The notes under the pieces are model-generated. The model searched no databases. It had not been told where the DNA came from and saw only the letters and a program-made list of their open reading frames with translations. Made by a program: the position numbers and the translations under genes. Below, in pieces: positions 24,290-36,045 of a stretch of DNA of 64,000 nt (positions are counted from its first letter, which is position 1; every line of letters begins with the position of its first letter). Location of the stretch: the NCBI RefSeq assembly GCF_963082655.1, contig NC_081552.1, positions 558,001 through 622,000 on the forward strand. The letters run 5' to 3'. The DNA comes from Stomoxys calcitrans (taxonomy: Eukaryota > Arthropoda > Insecta > Diptera > Muscidae).

Positions 24290-26000
24290 TTATATGAGTG
24301 TAGGTATAAAGACGAGTACTGACTACAAGCTTAATGTTTCACTTGTCCACAACTCTCTACCTATTCATTTTAGTGCTGTACATAATTCTACTTCCTTACT
24401 CGACTTTGTTCTTGTAAGTGATCGTAGTTGTGTCTGTGTTTCTAACCAGGTTGTTTGTCCCAGTATATCGGATCATGCGTTTATTTTCGTGTCCCTTAAC
24501 GTTTCAGTCCTATATGTTTTCCAGTTCTTTGAATATGTTGATTATAATGCTTTGAGTTGTGATGATTTGCAGGAAATTGTTTCGTCTACTGATTTTTCCG
24601 CTTTGTATTCCACTAGTGACGTTGATTTTCAATGTAGTAGTTTTAGTATCTGTCTTGAGTCTATCCATAATGCGTTTCCTATAAAAAAAAGGGTGATAAT
24701 GACTGGGGGTGAGGATTTGTTTAGCAATCCCCTCATTTCATATCATCTATCGCTTCGAAATTTGGCTTTTAAATCTTTCTTGGAGAATAGATCCAATGTT
24801 AAGTGGCGAATTTTTTGTAGAGCCAGGATTAAAGCCAAATATGTTATAAGAAAAGTTAGAAGGGAAGCGAATGTACTGCAGTTTGAGGGCAATAAAAGCA
24901 CAAAGCATTTATGGGCGTTGTTAAATGGACTTGGCAGGTGCAAGTCGTATAATTGTGATTTGAATGTGGAGGATTTGAATACGACCTTTAATAGAAACCA
25001 ATTGGAATCCTAAAGTAGTTCTCTCGGGGAGTATGACTATAGTGGTTTTGCTTTTCAACGTGTGGAGTTGTGTGAGTTGGATAAGGTATTTTTTGCCATT
25101 AAGTCCAATGCAACAGGTGTAGATGGTTTCTCATTAAAATTTCTTGAGAAAGTCTATCCTCTTGTGTCTTGTCATCTGTTACATCTTGTAAATTCTATTT
25201 TGTTAACTTCTTTTTTTCCGTCCGATTGGAAATTAGCCAAAATAGTGCCCGTTGGGAAAAAAAACAGTCTTATCACGCTCTGAAGAAGTTCCGTCCGATT
25301 TTTATTTTACCTATTTGTTCAAAAATTGTCGAGCATGTTATTAAATGTCAAATGTCTGGCTATTTTTGAAAGTAATCAATTCATTTGTGATGCCCAGTGT
25401 GGATTTAGGCGAGGTAGGAGTACAGCTTTATTGTTATTGGGTTTGACAGATTCTATCCGGTCAAACATGGGTGGATCACGATTTTGCGTGCTATTGTCTT
25501 TAGATTTGAAAAAGGCATTTAACAGAGTGGATTATGGCCTTCTTCTTAGTAAATTAAAGTCCGTTTATAATTTTTCGACCAGTGCATGTACATTGTTATG
25601 GTCGTTTGTTTGTGTTGATGGTAATGGCAGTAATGTTCTTTCTGTAAGAAGCGGTGTTCCTCAGGGTTCAGTATTAGGTCCACTTCTTTTTGTGTTATTT
25701 GTCCAGACGAGAAAAAACATCATGTTTTTCTCGTCTGGATTGTTGGTGCACTCCATTTGCATATGCCGATGACATCCAATTGCTTTTTAAGGGTGATAAC
25801 CGATTTTTGAATGTTTTTCAGACGAAAATTAATTTTGCGATGGAGTCGTTACGTGAGTGGATGGCGGAGAATAGGTTCAGTGTTAACGCTTCTATAACTA
25901 AAGCCCTTTTTTATCTGCGGGCTGTCACAATATTGTTAGTGTTAGATATAATAATGAAGCAAGCTAAAAGTAACAGCTGATAACTGACAGAAGAAAGAAT
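24290..26000 (+). pseudogene. Jockey-type LINE ORF2 remnant (duplicate at 27792-29502)
   Basis: One long frame to 25010 (LDFVLVSDRSCVCVSNQVVC, PSISDHAFIF: end of the endonuclease) leads into RT pieces: VDGFSLKFLEKVYPL, FRPIFILPICSKIVEHVI, AQCGFRRGRSTALLL, LLSLDLKKAFNRVDYGLL, GVPQGSVLGPLLFVLF and FAYADDIQLLF. The catalytic FAYADD box is intact, but several frameshifts, a stop at 25010 and a hairpin insertion at 25702-25739 make it inactive. The 3' end is overwritten by a mariner MITE fragment. Confidence 0.85.
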
Positions 26001-26071
26001 GCACAAGCTGTGAAAAAATTTGTCAACGCCGACTATATGAAAAATCCGCAATTACTTTTTGGGCAACCCAA
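25957..26071. mobile_element. Truncated mariner MITE (duplicate at 29459-29573)
   Basis: Matches the right half of the complete copy at 16444-16679, from gcaagctaaaagtaacagct to the terminal gggcaacccaa, with an internal deletion near gaatgcacaagc. TA follows the end. Confidence 0.85.
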
Positions 26072-29000
26072 TAGATATAGAATTTGTGCAAAGCGTTGAT
26101 TGTCTGGGTGTTTAACTGGATAACAGGCTTCGGTTTGATCGGCACGTTAGTTCCGTGGTGTCTAAGGTTAACATTTCGTCTTGCATCGTCTTCAATATGA
26201 TTCGCTTTTAACAATATGATTCGTTTTGTTTACGGTGTAGGTCGTCGTGTTCATATAACGCCCTATGTGTGTCGTTTTCTCGGTTGTGATTTCCCATCGT
26301 ATGTTAATTATCGTACAACTAGGTTATATGGCCTAAGACCATATTTTATACCCTTTCGAATGGTACATAATATTTAATTACAGCTTGAAATTTCAATTTT
26401 TAATTAAACGACACTTTTGAGGTCAAATGCCCCACAGTGCGACGTGCCGCTAAGCAGTACCAGGATAATCACTGAAGAAAAATAAAGTTATTTTGAAAGC
26501 ACATGATGCCAATGACCCGACACGCGATAGCTGTGAGCACCGCACAGACTAGAACATTGAGGTACAATCTGTGTGGTGTTCATGGTCAGCCAGCCGCAGC
26601 AGCGAACGTACGCACTTATGCAAGCGGCTGCAGGAGAGAATATTTTGTTTTAGACTGGCGCTGCCGTGGTGAATTGGAAGTATGTTGTGATGAGTATGAA
26701 CATATAAAAGGAAGGACAGGTAAAGGGGATCGGAAGTACAGGCAGACATCGAGAAGTAGGAAGAATATCGTTGAGTTGAGTGATAAAGTGACATAGACAG
26801 AGTGCTAAGACAAAAGTGACAGAGTGCGCCAGTGTAAAACTCCGTGCAACCTCCGATTTTCGACCGGTTATCAGTGTACTCTCGTGGTCACTGCATCATA
26901 AAGATCCAAACAAGTTCTGTAATCCAAACAAGTTTCCCCGCTGTACCTTCGCTAACCAGTGCACTTTCGTGGTCACTGCACCGTAAAAAGAGTTGTAGAT
27001 CCGCAACGTTTGTATTCCGACAGCAGTGTACTTTCGAGGTCACTGCACCATAGTTCCGCCATTGTGTCTCGCTAAACAGTGTATTTTCGTGTTCATTTCA
27101 CCGGAATAGCTTCGTAAGACCCGCGCCCTGGGAACCTCGGTCAACACTGCACCGTATATCCGCCGTTGTGCCTGCGAAAAACAGTGTACTTTCGTGGTCA
27201 CTGCATCGTACAAGCTACGTAAAACCTGATTCTCGCCAATGGGCCATAATAAACAGTGTACTTTCGTGGTCACTGCACCATAGAACTTTTTATAACCCCG
27301 TCAACAGCGTACTTTCCAGGTCGCTGCACCGTACTATCGCCGAATAACCTTCGCCAACCAGTGTACTTTCGTGGTAACTGCATCGCACAAACCCCCGCCG
27401 AGTGAACCCCTGCCCGGTATACTTACATCATCCCCGCGCCGTATCACCGCCTATTTCACCCTTCCCAGAACAGTGTACTTCCGTGGTCACTACACCATAA
27501 CAACCCGAGGCATATGCCGTGCGATCGCACTGTGACTCGACGACCGACGTGACCAAAACTCCGACGTTGCCCGCAACGGCACCGCCTCGTTTGAGAATTA
27601 TTCTGACCATAGCTATAGCCTTGATAGTGCCGTGCCCGGCCTCCACCGCTTGACCAGTCGTAGCCAATTACCGCCTTGTCCAGTTCCACCCGTGAACGGA
27701 ACGCCTTTGATCGAGAAGTACCGTCCCAGGTCTTCACCCACACGGCACAGCTGTTGTGCAATCCGAGTACCGTTCCAGGTCTCCACCTTGTTTATATGAG
27801 TGTAGGTATAAAGACGAGTACTGACTACAAGCTTAATGTTTCACTTGTCCACAACTCTCTACCTATTCATTTTAGTGCTGTACATAATTCTACTTCCTTA
27901 CTCGACTTTGTTCTTGTAAGTGATCGTAGTTGTGTCTGTGTTTCTAACCAGGTTGTTTGTCCCAGTATATCGGATCATGCGTTTATTTTCGTGTCCCTTA
28001 ACGTTTCAGTCCTATATGTTTTCCAGTTCTTTGAATATGTTGATTATAATGCTTTGAGTTGTGATGATTTGCAGGAAATTGTTTCGTCTACTGATTTTTC
28101 CGCTTTGTATTCCACTAGTGACGTTGATTTTCAATGTAGTAGTTTTAGTATCTGTCTTGAGTCTATCCATAATGCGTTTCCTATAAAAAAAAGGGTGATA
28201 ATGACTGGGGGTGAGGATTTGTTTAGCAATCCCCTCATTTCATATCATCTATCGCTTCGAAATTTGGCTTTTAAATCTTTCTTGGAGAATAGATCCAATG
28301 TTAAGTGGCGAATTTTTTGTAGAGCCAGGATTAAAGCCAAATATGTTATAAGAAAAGTTAGAAGGGAAGCGAATGTACTGCAGTTTGAGGGCAATAAAAG
28401 CACAAAGCATTTATGGGCGTTGTTAAATGGACTTGGCAGGTGCAAGTCGTATAATTGTGATTTGAATGTGGAGGATTTGAATACGACCTTTAATAGAAAC
28501 CAATTGGAATCCTAAAGTAGTTCTCTCGGGGAGTATGACTATAGTGGTTTTGCTTTTCAACGTGTGGAGTTGTGTGAGTTGGATAAGGTATTTTTTGCCA
28601 TTAAGTCCAATGCAACAGGTGTAGATGGTTTCTCATTAAAATTTCTTGAGAAAGTCTATCCTCTTGTGTCTTGTCATCTGTTACATCTTGTAAATTCTAT
28701 TTTGTTAACTTCTTTTTTTCCGTCCGATTGGAAATTAGCCAAAATAGTGCCCGTTGGGAAAAAAAACAGTCTTATCACGCTCTGAAGAAGTTCCGTCCGA
28801 TTTTTATTTTACCTATTTGTTCAAAAATTGTCGAGCATGTTATTAAATGTCAAATGTCTGGCTATTTTTGAAAGTAATCAATTCATTTGTGATGCCCAGT
28901 GTGGATTTAGGCGAGGTAGGAGTACAGCTTTATTGTTATTGGGTTTGACAGATTCTATCCGGTCAAACATGGGTGGATCACGATTTTGCGTGCTATTGTC

Positions 29001-30085
29001 TTTAGATTTGAAAAAGGCATTTAACAGAGTGGATTATGGCCTTCTTCTTAGTAAATTAAAGTCCGTTTATAATTTTTCGACCAGTGCATGTACATTGTTA
29101 TGGTCGTTTGTTTGTGTTGATGGTAATGGCAGTAATGTTCTTTCTGTAAGAAGCGGTGTTCCTCAGGGTTCAGTATTAGGTCCACTTCTTTTTGTGTTAT
29201 TTGTCCAGACGAGAAAAAACATCATGTTTTTCTCGTCTGGATTGTTGGTGCACTCCATTTGCATATGCCGATGACATCCAATTGCTTTTTAAGGGTGATA
29301 ACCGATTTTTGAATGTTTTTCAGACGAAAATTAATTTTGCGATGGAGTCGTTACGTGAGTGGATGGCGGAGAATAGGTTCAGTGTTAACGCTTCTATAAC
29401 TAAAGCCCTTTTTTATCTGCGGGCTGTCACAATATTGTTAGTGTTAGATATAATAATGAAGCAAGCTAAAAGTAACAGCTGATAACTGACAGAAGAAAGA
29501 ATGCACAAGCTGTGAAAAAATTTGTCAACGCCGACTATATGAAAAATCCGCAATTACTTTTTGGGCAACCCAATAGATATAGAATTTGTGCAAAGCGTTG
29601 ATTGTCTGGGTGTTTAACTGGATAACAGGCTTCGGTTTGATCGGCACGTTAGTTCCGTGGTGTCTAAGGTTAACATTTCGTCTTGCATCGTCTTCAATAT
29701 GATTCGCTTTTAACAATATGATTCGTTTTGTTTACGGTGTAGGTCGTCGTGTTCATATAACGCCCTATGTGTGTCGTTTTCTCGGTTGTGATTTCCCATC
29801 GTATGTTAATTATCGTACAACTAGGTTATATGGCCTAAGACCATATTTTATACCCTTTCGAATGGTACATAATATTTAATTACAGCTTGAAATTTCAATT
29901 TTTAATTAAACGACACTTTTGAGGTCAAATGCCCCACAGTGCGACGTGCCGCTAAGCAGTACCAGGATAATCACTGAAGAAAAATAAAGTTATTTTGAAA
30001 GCACATGATGCCAATGACCCGACACGCGATAGCTGTGAGCACCGCACAGACTAGAACATTGAGGTACAATCTGTGTGGTGTTCAT

Positions 30086-30330
30086 TGTTGTCACGAGAAG
30101 CTTAGCTGCAAGCTACCGGTCACGTCGAAAGATTGCGGATAGTGGAATGCTCTAAGCGGAGTTGCTGCAACGGCAGTCGCGGACAATCAGCGGTATCGAG
30201 TGGAGAGTCTCCTTGAGAGGCCGGGTGGCACCGGCTCATGATTAAATACTGAGTGCCTATGATGCTCGATAAGACAAGGCGAGTTATTGGCGCCTTTAAA
30301 TAACCAAATATCGTACATTTCGATCCCATG
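30086..30330 (+). repeat. Repeat R, second half, at the right edge of the duplication
   Basis: Continues the repeat R copy that begins inside the duplicated unit: cacgagaagcttagctgc, gaggccgggtggcaccggct and tactgagtgcctatgatg. The left duplicate lost this part at the joint, so the duplication broke inside repeat R. Confidence 0.7.
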
Positions 30331-30420
30331 TGAGTAAGAATAACGATTTCAATGTTTCTATTTGTGGGTGAAATGTAATTGAGAGCTCTTGAATAAGATA
30401 TTTAGAATATATTTCCAAAG

Positions 30421-30680
30421 GCCACCGTGGCGCAGAGGTTAGCATGTCCGCCTATAACGCGTGAACATCAGAAAAATTTTAAGCGGTGGTTATCCTCTCA
30501 CTAATGATGACTACATTTTTGAGGTATCTTGCCATGTTAAAAATTCTATACCAAGTAGTGTCGCTATGCGGCATGTCGTTCGGACTCGGCATACCATCTT
30601 TAATCGGACTGCACCCATTGATATGAGAGAAGTATCACCTGTTCCTTAATGGAATGTTCATGAGAAATGAAGTAGTTAGC
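30421..30680 (+). repeat. tRNA-derived SINE
   Basis: Starts ccaccgtggcgcagaggtta (A box TGGCGCAGAGGTT), followed by gcatgtccgcctat. The B box is lost by an internal deletion. The body contains gcggtggttatcctctcact, tatgcggcatgtcgttcgg and attgatatgagagaagt, and the end is ccttaatggaatgttcatg. Same family as 46640-46870. Confidence 0.78.
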
Positions 30681-30689
30681 AGAAGATTT

Positions 30690-32146
30690 CCAGAGCGCCC
30701 TTTCTTGGAATTCACACATGCAATATTTAAAATCAAAAGTACATAGCTCTAGCCATTAGCCGGCTTTATAAATTTAAGTATAACATTTTACCAAAATCAG
30801 ACGTGCTTTAACACTAAAAATAGTACCAATCTTCACATAAAAATGTGTAGACTTGGAGCCACTGAGCAACGAATTAACACTGCAGTTTGTCCGGAATATA
30901 ACAATCTTCCTCAAAGCATAAAAATATTCTCAGAATCTTTAGTTTAAAGTCCAATTTAAAATTTTAGCTTATGGATAATATCGATATGCTTCTAATGTGA
31001 TATACATTATTTTTATTTCCTTGGTGTAGAAGCTTTTATATGTTTTTATTATATATTTATTATGTTTTAAAAATTAAAATTTGAAAAATAAAATTTGAAA
31101 ACTCGCCTCAAAAATTTCGACTAGGCGCTGGAACATAGTATTGTGCATTGAAAAACAATTGTAATAAGTGAATTTTTATAAAAAAAAATGCTTATGATGT
31201 TCTCGCCTGGTTTACAACCGAGACCTTTTCGCAAAGATTGTCTGCAATGTTAGTAATTCAGCCATTTACTACTTCCCCGCAGAATCCATCTGTTACAACC
31301 CCATTCGGCTGTGCTATAAAGACCGACCAGAACAGGCTCTGTTTAGTGTTGGGATGTTTATAATGAATACATTATTACCTTCTAAAGAGGTAATTCGTAT
31401 TCATATATGTACCTAAGATTTGAACTACAATCAAATCTAACTTATTACAAATTTCGACACGGCACACCCGGCTATGGAAATCCCAATGTCGAAAGCCATT
31501 TAAAGAAAATTGATTATTGTTTTGGATTTTATATGCTAGGGGCGATTATTGACATCGTCTTCGAACCTCTAATTGTGTTGTTAATACAATCATGGCATTA
31601 TATTTAATAAATTTTTTGGTTTTTTTCACACTGCCAAATTAGAGAGGTTTTATATCAGAGCCAGTCTTATGTATATTTCCGTGTGTATTGTTCGATCGAG
31701 CAAACGGGTTTTGTGTAGTGTTGTTGAGCATGCTACTTTGATCTTCAATTTGCAATCGATCTGAGAGAAATTTCGCTTTCTAAAACACAAATACAAGCAT
31801 ATGTCTTTATGCTTTGGATAGTTTAAATCGCCCGACAACTAAATATGTATACACAGCATTCGAAAAACTCAAAAGTTAGCTTTTTAATTAAAAAAAATTT
31901 ACAATTGTGAGTATGTGTACATTTATCCAGAAAACACTTCAGTTTCATCTTTCAGCCGTGAGGTGACACAAATAGCGTTCTTTAATTGTTACTTATATTA
32001 TGTATACTGCAGAGTACGGAAAGTCTAGAACCTCTGGCTATAAAAATAACTGAAGATAAGAGTGGTGCAGTTTTTGGAAATGGTGTTTGTTTTCATAACG
32101 CATTACACATCACGACATAGAAGTTAAGGCCAATAACATAACATAC
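30690..32146. other. Spacer with decayed LINE tail
   Basis: Around 30870-30960 the plus strand reads EYNNLPQSIKIFSESL, like the last residues of a jockey ORF2. No gene is recognised in the rest. T-rich and A-rich runs are present. Confidence 0.4.
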
Positions 32147-32210
32147 CTTTAGCCAAAATTTGTCTGTTGATCATGGCTACACTTTCCTTTTGTTGCGACT
32201 GTTGGGACAT
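32147..32210 (-). CDS. Possible distal first coding exon of fbl
   Basis: A short minus-strand exon starts at ATG 32210 (MSQQSQQKESVAMINRQILAK) and ends at a near-ideal donor, AAAG|GTATGT. It ends in phase 1, the same phase required by the core fbl exon acceptor at 11496, so a spliced product would read ...[12 protein letters not shown]. It could also belong to an unknown gene whose other exons I cannot find. Its distance from fbl (about 20 kb of mostly TE DNA) and a one-in-three chance of matching phase keep this tentative. Confidence 0.38.
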
Positions 32211-32559
32211 GATGGTGTTCACTCAAAACGAAGGTTCTGCATAAACTTCTGAAACAAATTTACAAATTTTGCAGGGATATAAATTAGTAACTTTCAAACA
32301 TGTAATACGTTCTTGGAATGTCCCGAAGCGTAAATTTTGATTATTTACAAAAAAAAAACGCGAAACTTGACCGATGCTTTACAGCTGTTACACACTCTTA
32401 AATTGACAACGCGAAGATACGTCAGCCGGAACTGTCACAATGCAATAAGGGGTATCATCAATTTTATTTTCGTAATACAGATATGTATGGCATTACCTAA
32501 TTAGTGTCGTACATCGAATAAAACGACACAAGGCATATTTGTTGTGTTTTATTTTAATA

Positions 32560-33070
32560 ACATACAGTACCAAGGTGGTCTCACACGAACTGCTGTTAAC
32601 AGCCAGACAGGTTTATCCTAGTACCACAGGATTCACTAATAGAAGGTTAGGTCACATGCAAAAACACAAAGTGGATAGGCCCCATAAACATCATTAAGGA
32701 TGTCAAATCTGACGATTGAAAATGTCATCATATAGGAGAAAACGTAAACAAAGAATGAATGTAAAAAGAGAACAAGTTGACATCCTCAATGCCAAGTACT
32801 GCCAAATATTAAAAGAAAAGTATATCGGCTGATCGCTTGGCTTAACCTTATTCAGTGAATCCTGCTAGTATCAAGAAATATTCATTTACAGGTAGTGGCA
32901 GTTGCACAACAACAAAATATTGAGTGCACTATCTGTCAACATCAGTTATTAGTTCAACTCTGATTTTGAGTATGTTACAAGTTCGCGCACTGTGTGCACT
33001 GTGACAGATTGTGCACCTCGCGAGAAAAAATTGTACTCTGCTGTTAACGGCACACTACATGGTTATTATG
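32560..33070. repeat. MITE fragments of families B and C
   Basis: The ccaaggtggtctcacacgaa end of family B occurs at about 32572. From 32880 to 33070, family C carries tttacaggtagtggcagttg, gagtgcactatctgtcaa and the partner arm gacagattgtgcacctcgcg. Confidence 0.55.
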
Positions 33071-33074
33071 TCAT

Positions 33075-33393
33075 GCCTAGTACTGACTTCATTCACAGTG
33101 AAAATGCCTATTAAGTTTTTGCGAAATCCGACAGACTATTGTTTTCCATAATACAAACAACAACACACAACAAAGATGTAATCATTGAAGCAGGGTTGAT
33201 TGCTGTCCATTTCATGAGCAATTAATTACCTTTGAAATTAATTGAAGCTAAATTTGTGTCGGCGCATCGACATGTATTTTGCTCATAGAACTTTGAACCA
33301 CTTCTGTGTAATGTGTTCGCATTTTGTTTGTCACCATTTTTTTATAAGCTTTTTGACAGTTTTTCGGTTGAAAAGTCGAAGTCAGTACTGGGC
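33075..33393. mobile_element. MITE with 16-bp inverted ends (GCCTAGTACTGACTTC)
   Basis: Left gcctagtactgacttc and right gaagtcagtactgggc form terminal inverted repeats with one mismatch. A related copy in the other orientation begins at 56706 (aagcctagtactgacttcg) and shares interior text such as gaaccacttctg in reverse. No coding. Confidence 0.7.
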
Positions 33394-33713
33394 TTTTAAC
33401 GGTATTAAGATGACAGATATTTGTTCGCATTCTCTTTGTTGTTTTGTTCTTTCTCTCAAATTCTCTGCTCATGTACGCACAAATTTATTTGTGTGTGTGT
33501 TGGCAAAACCTTTATCAGCTTGATGACAAGACAGCGATTTCATCATATGGTTATTATATTGTTGTACCAAAGAGACAACATTTACATAATTCTGCATTTG
33601 CTCAACAACAAAATTAAGAGTGCACTATCTGTCAAAATCAGTGATAAGAGCAACTCTGATTTTGAGTATTTTACTATTGTTGTTCGAACCTTTTTTCATT
33701 GTTTGTGTGTGTT

Positions 33714-33965
33714 CAAGGCGGTTTCAAAAAGGTGGCCTCACGCGAACAGCTATTTACTGCCGGCCACGTTTGACGGTATTAAGATGCCAGATTTTTGTTT
33801 GCATTTCCGTTGTTGTTATTTTTTTCTCGCATATTCTCTGCTCATGTGCGCACACGTATACACACACAAATTTGTGCGTGTCTGCAAAACATCGGTCAGC
33901 TTGGTGGCTAGATGGCGGGTTGCACCATATGATTAGTGGTTGTTGTACAAATGAGACCACCTTTA
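33714..33965. mobile_element. MITE family B, copy 1
   Basis: Starts caaggcggtttcaaaaaggt, with ggcctcacgcgaacagc, and ends gtacaaatgagaccacct. The inner 11 bp (aggtggcctca/tgagaccacct) are inverted. An alternating purine-pyrimidine tract rich in (CA)n lies in the middle. Copies 2 and 3 are at 55111-55352 and 57772-58034. Confidence 0.75.
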
Positions 33966-34180
33966 ATTGTTTAATTGTATGTAAACACAGAAATGGCATC
34001 TTAATACCATCAAATTAGCCGGCTGTTTCCAGCTGTTCCCGTGAGACCGCCTTCATCAATCCACCATGTTATAAACCACTAAAAATTTCAATCTCAAAAT
34101 GTGACAGACACATTAGGTTCAACTTCTTCGAACAGATGTTTTATGAAAACCAGCTGCTTTATTAAAAAAAATTGATCGTT

Positions 34181-34992
34181 TAAGGCTGGTACTACGTTAT
34201 TTTTAACGGACATTTTTTGGAAAGCCGTTCTTACGGTGGTTTGAAAAGGTTGATTTTTTGAGTTTCTTTGGCCAAAATGTTGCCAATGTTGCCATTTATG
34301 GCATCAAATAATTTATCAGCTGCTTACGAGCATGTATGCTTTTGTAATTTCAACCAAAACCCACCCCTTCGTAATTTATATATAATGAAACGTAAAAACA
34401 ATTTAAAAAGAGACAAATGCAGAATTTTGTAAAAATAATAAGATTTTGTAGTGTTTTCACTGTTATTAGTTAAATAAGCACAACTTTCCAAAAGCCTTTG
34501 TCAGCATCTTCCACTTTTATCCAAATATTGTTGTTGTAATTGCAAGACCAAAAGTGCAACACATCCTTTCACAAACCTTATTATTTCGTACAGATTGATT
34601 GAGTTGCATGTTGTAAAAGAAATATTTATTTTTCTTTCAAGTATACTTACTTATATTAAAAAAAAATACTTTTTTATTTATGCATCCACAAACTCTTTAT
34701 TTTTTTCCAACCAGAGTAAACACATGTGAGCAACATCACTAACACTAACAAACACCCAGTTACAATTAGAAGTTTGACGATCGCGTTTATTTTGCATAAG
34801 AAAATGTCTTATTGCACAGCGAATTTGGTTGTGCTCTCAATGGGAGTCCCGAAATGTAAATTTTCCCTAGATGAAAATACAAGTCATGACGAAACGAACA
34901 CATTTCGTCAAATTTTTCCGTTTATTTTTTTATATGGAGTTTTAACGCGAAAACCGAATACAGTACCGGCCTTTACTCAAAAATGTTTGCCA
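34181..34992. mobile_element. MITE family A, long copy
   Basis: Left aaggctggtactacgtta pairs with right cgaatacagtaccggcctt. The interior (cctttgtcagcatcttccac, tttcgtacagattgattgag) recurs at 53184-53985 and partly at 51815-52110. Frames within it are not gene-like. Confidence 0.7.
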
Positions 34993-35019
34993 ATGTGCAC
35001 CAATTGTTACTGGAATTCG

Positions 35020-35240
35020 TTTACAGGTAGGCCAATTGCCCATCAACAAAATTTTGAGTGCACTATCTGTCAAAATCAGTGATTAGTGCAACTCTGATTT
35101 TGCGTACGTTACTAGTTCGCGCCTTTTTCGTTGTTTGTGTGTTATAACACACACACAACCAAAACTCGTTGACAGATAGTGCACTTCGCGAGAAAAATTG
35201 TATTCAGCTGTTTACGGTACATTACCTGGTCATAATGGCA
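35020..35240. mobile_element. MITE family C copy with 16-bp palindromic arms
   Basis: gtgcactatctgtcaa at 35058-35073 is the exact complement of ttgacagatagtgcac at 35169-35184. A (gtgtgt)/(cacaca) tract sits between the arms. Related text occurs at 32900-33040, 33610-33670 and 55690-55800. Confidence 0.65.
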
Positions 35241-35572
35241 TGGCGAAACAAAATCATCCGACCGGTTGACGGTATTAATATGTATTAAATCCGCCTAGTT
35301 TTTATTTGCATTTTCATGTGTAGCCACAGCCACAGGATCAAAAGATTTAATACGACTTAAGCCAATTAAAATGTGAAAAAAGGAATGAAATGTGAACAAA
35401 TTTTAAAACACAAAGCATTTGACGTTCAAAATAACTCTGGAATTGGAAAATTGCATCAGCTGGTCTAGTGACTTAACCTTGTATAAATTTGCCTAGAGTG
35501 AACCCTGCATTTAAATTTTGGCATTGAAATTTAGTTTGTCTTATCCCTTTATCAGATTGTGTCAAATGCAAC

Positions 35573-36014
35573 ATGAAACAAAATAAAAAATACGTTTGCG
35601 TCAATTGCGGAAACAATTTGCCGAAATTATTTAAAGAGTACAGCAGCACAATAAAACCTTTAAACTGTGTATGTGGTTTCCATTTCTAAAAATTTGCGAT
35701 AATGGAAACTTATTTAGAATTTTTAAAGTTTTTATGTGATAAGGCAACAATTGACACTCAACCTGATTTAAGGGGTTTTCTTCATCAAAGGCAACAGTGG
35801 TAGGATGCACTTTAACGTTGTCATGAAAATCAAAAAAACAAATTTATACTTACTAAGCCTGTCAGGTTAATGTTACCAGAGAAGGATAAATTAAGCAACG
35901 AGCATAAAGCGAATTGGGTGAATGTTCTCGCTGCATTGTGAATGATCGTGCAATGCTTCCATGTTAATCCTTTAGTTTTTTCTCGAGTAACGGAAAGAGA
36001 GTAACTAGTTCATA

Positions 36015-36045
<31 letters not shown>

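Larger units (their letters stand above)
23082..30085 (+). repeat. Exact 3,502-bp tandem duplication (23082-26583 and 26584-30085)
   Basis: Everything from cagccagccgcagcagcg at the start to ctgtgtggtgttcat at the end is repeated head to tail with an offset of 3,502. Every reading frame compared (six or more, up to 279 codons) is identical between copies. The joint is ttcat|ggtcagcc with no extra bases. The unit holds a dead LINE, a truncated mariner MITE and part of repeat R. Confidence 0.95.

Noticed and set aside
34726..35082. 118-aa plus-strand protein, similar to a frame at 53798
   Set aside because: The similarity comes from two copies of MITE family A. Frames differ by indels and cross the element end.
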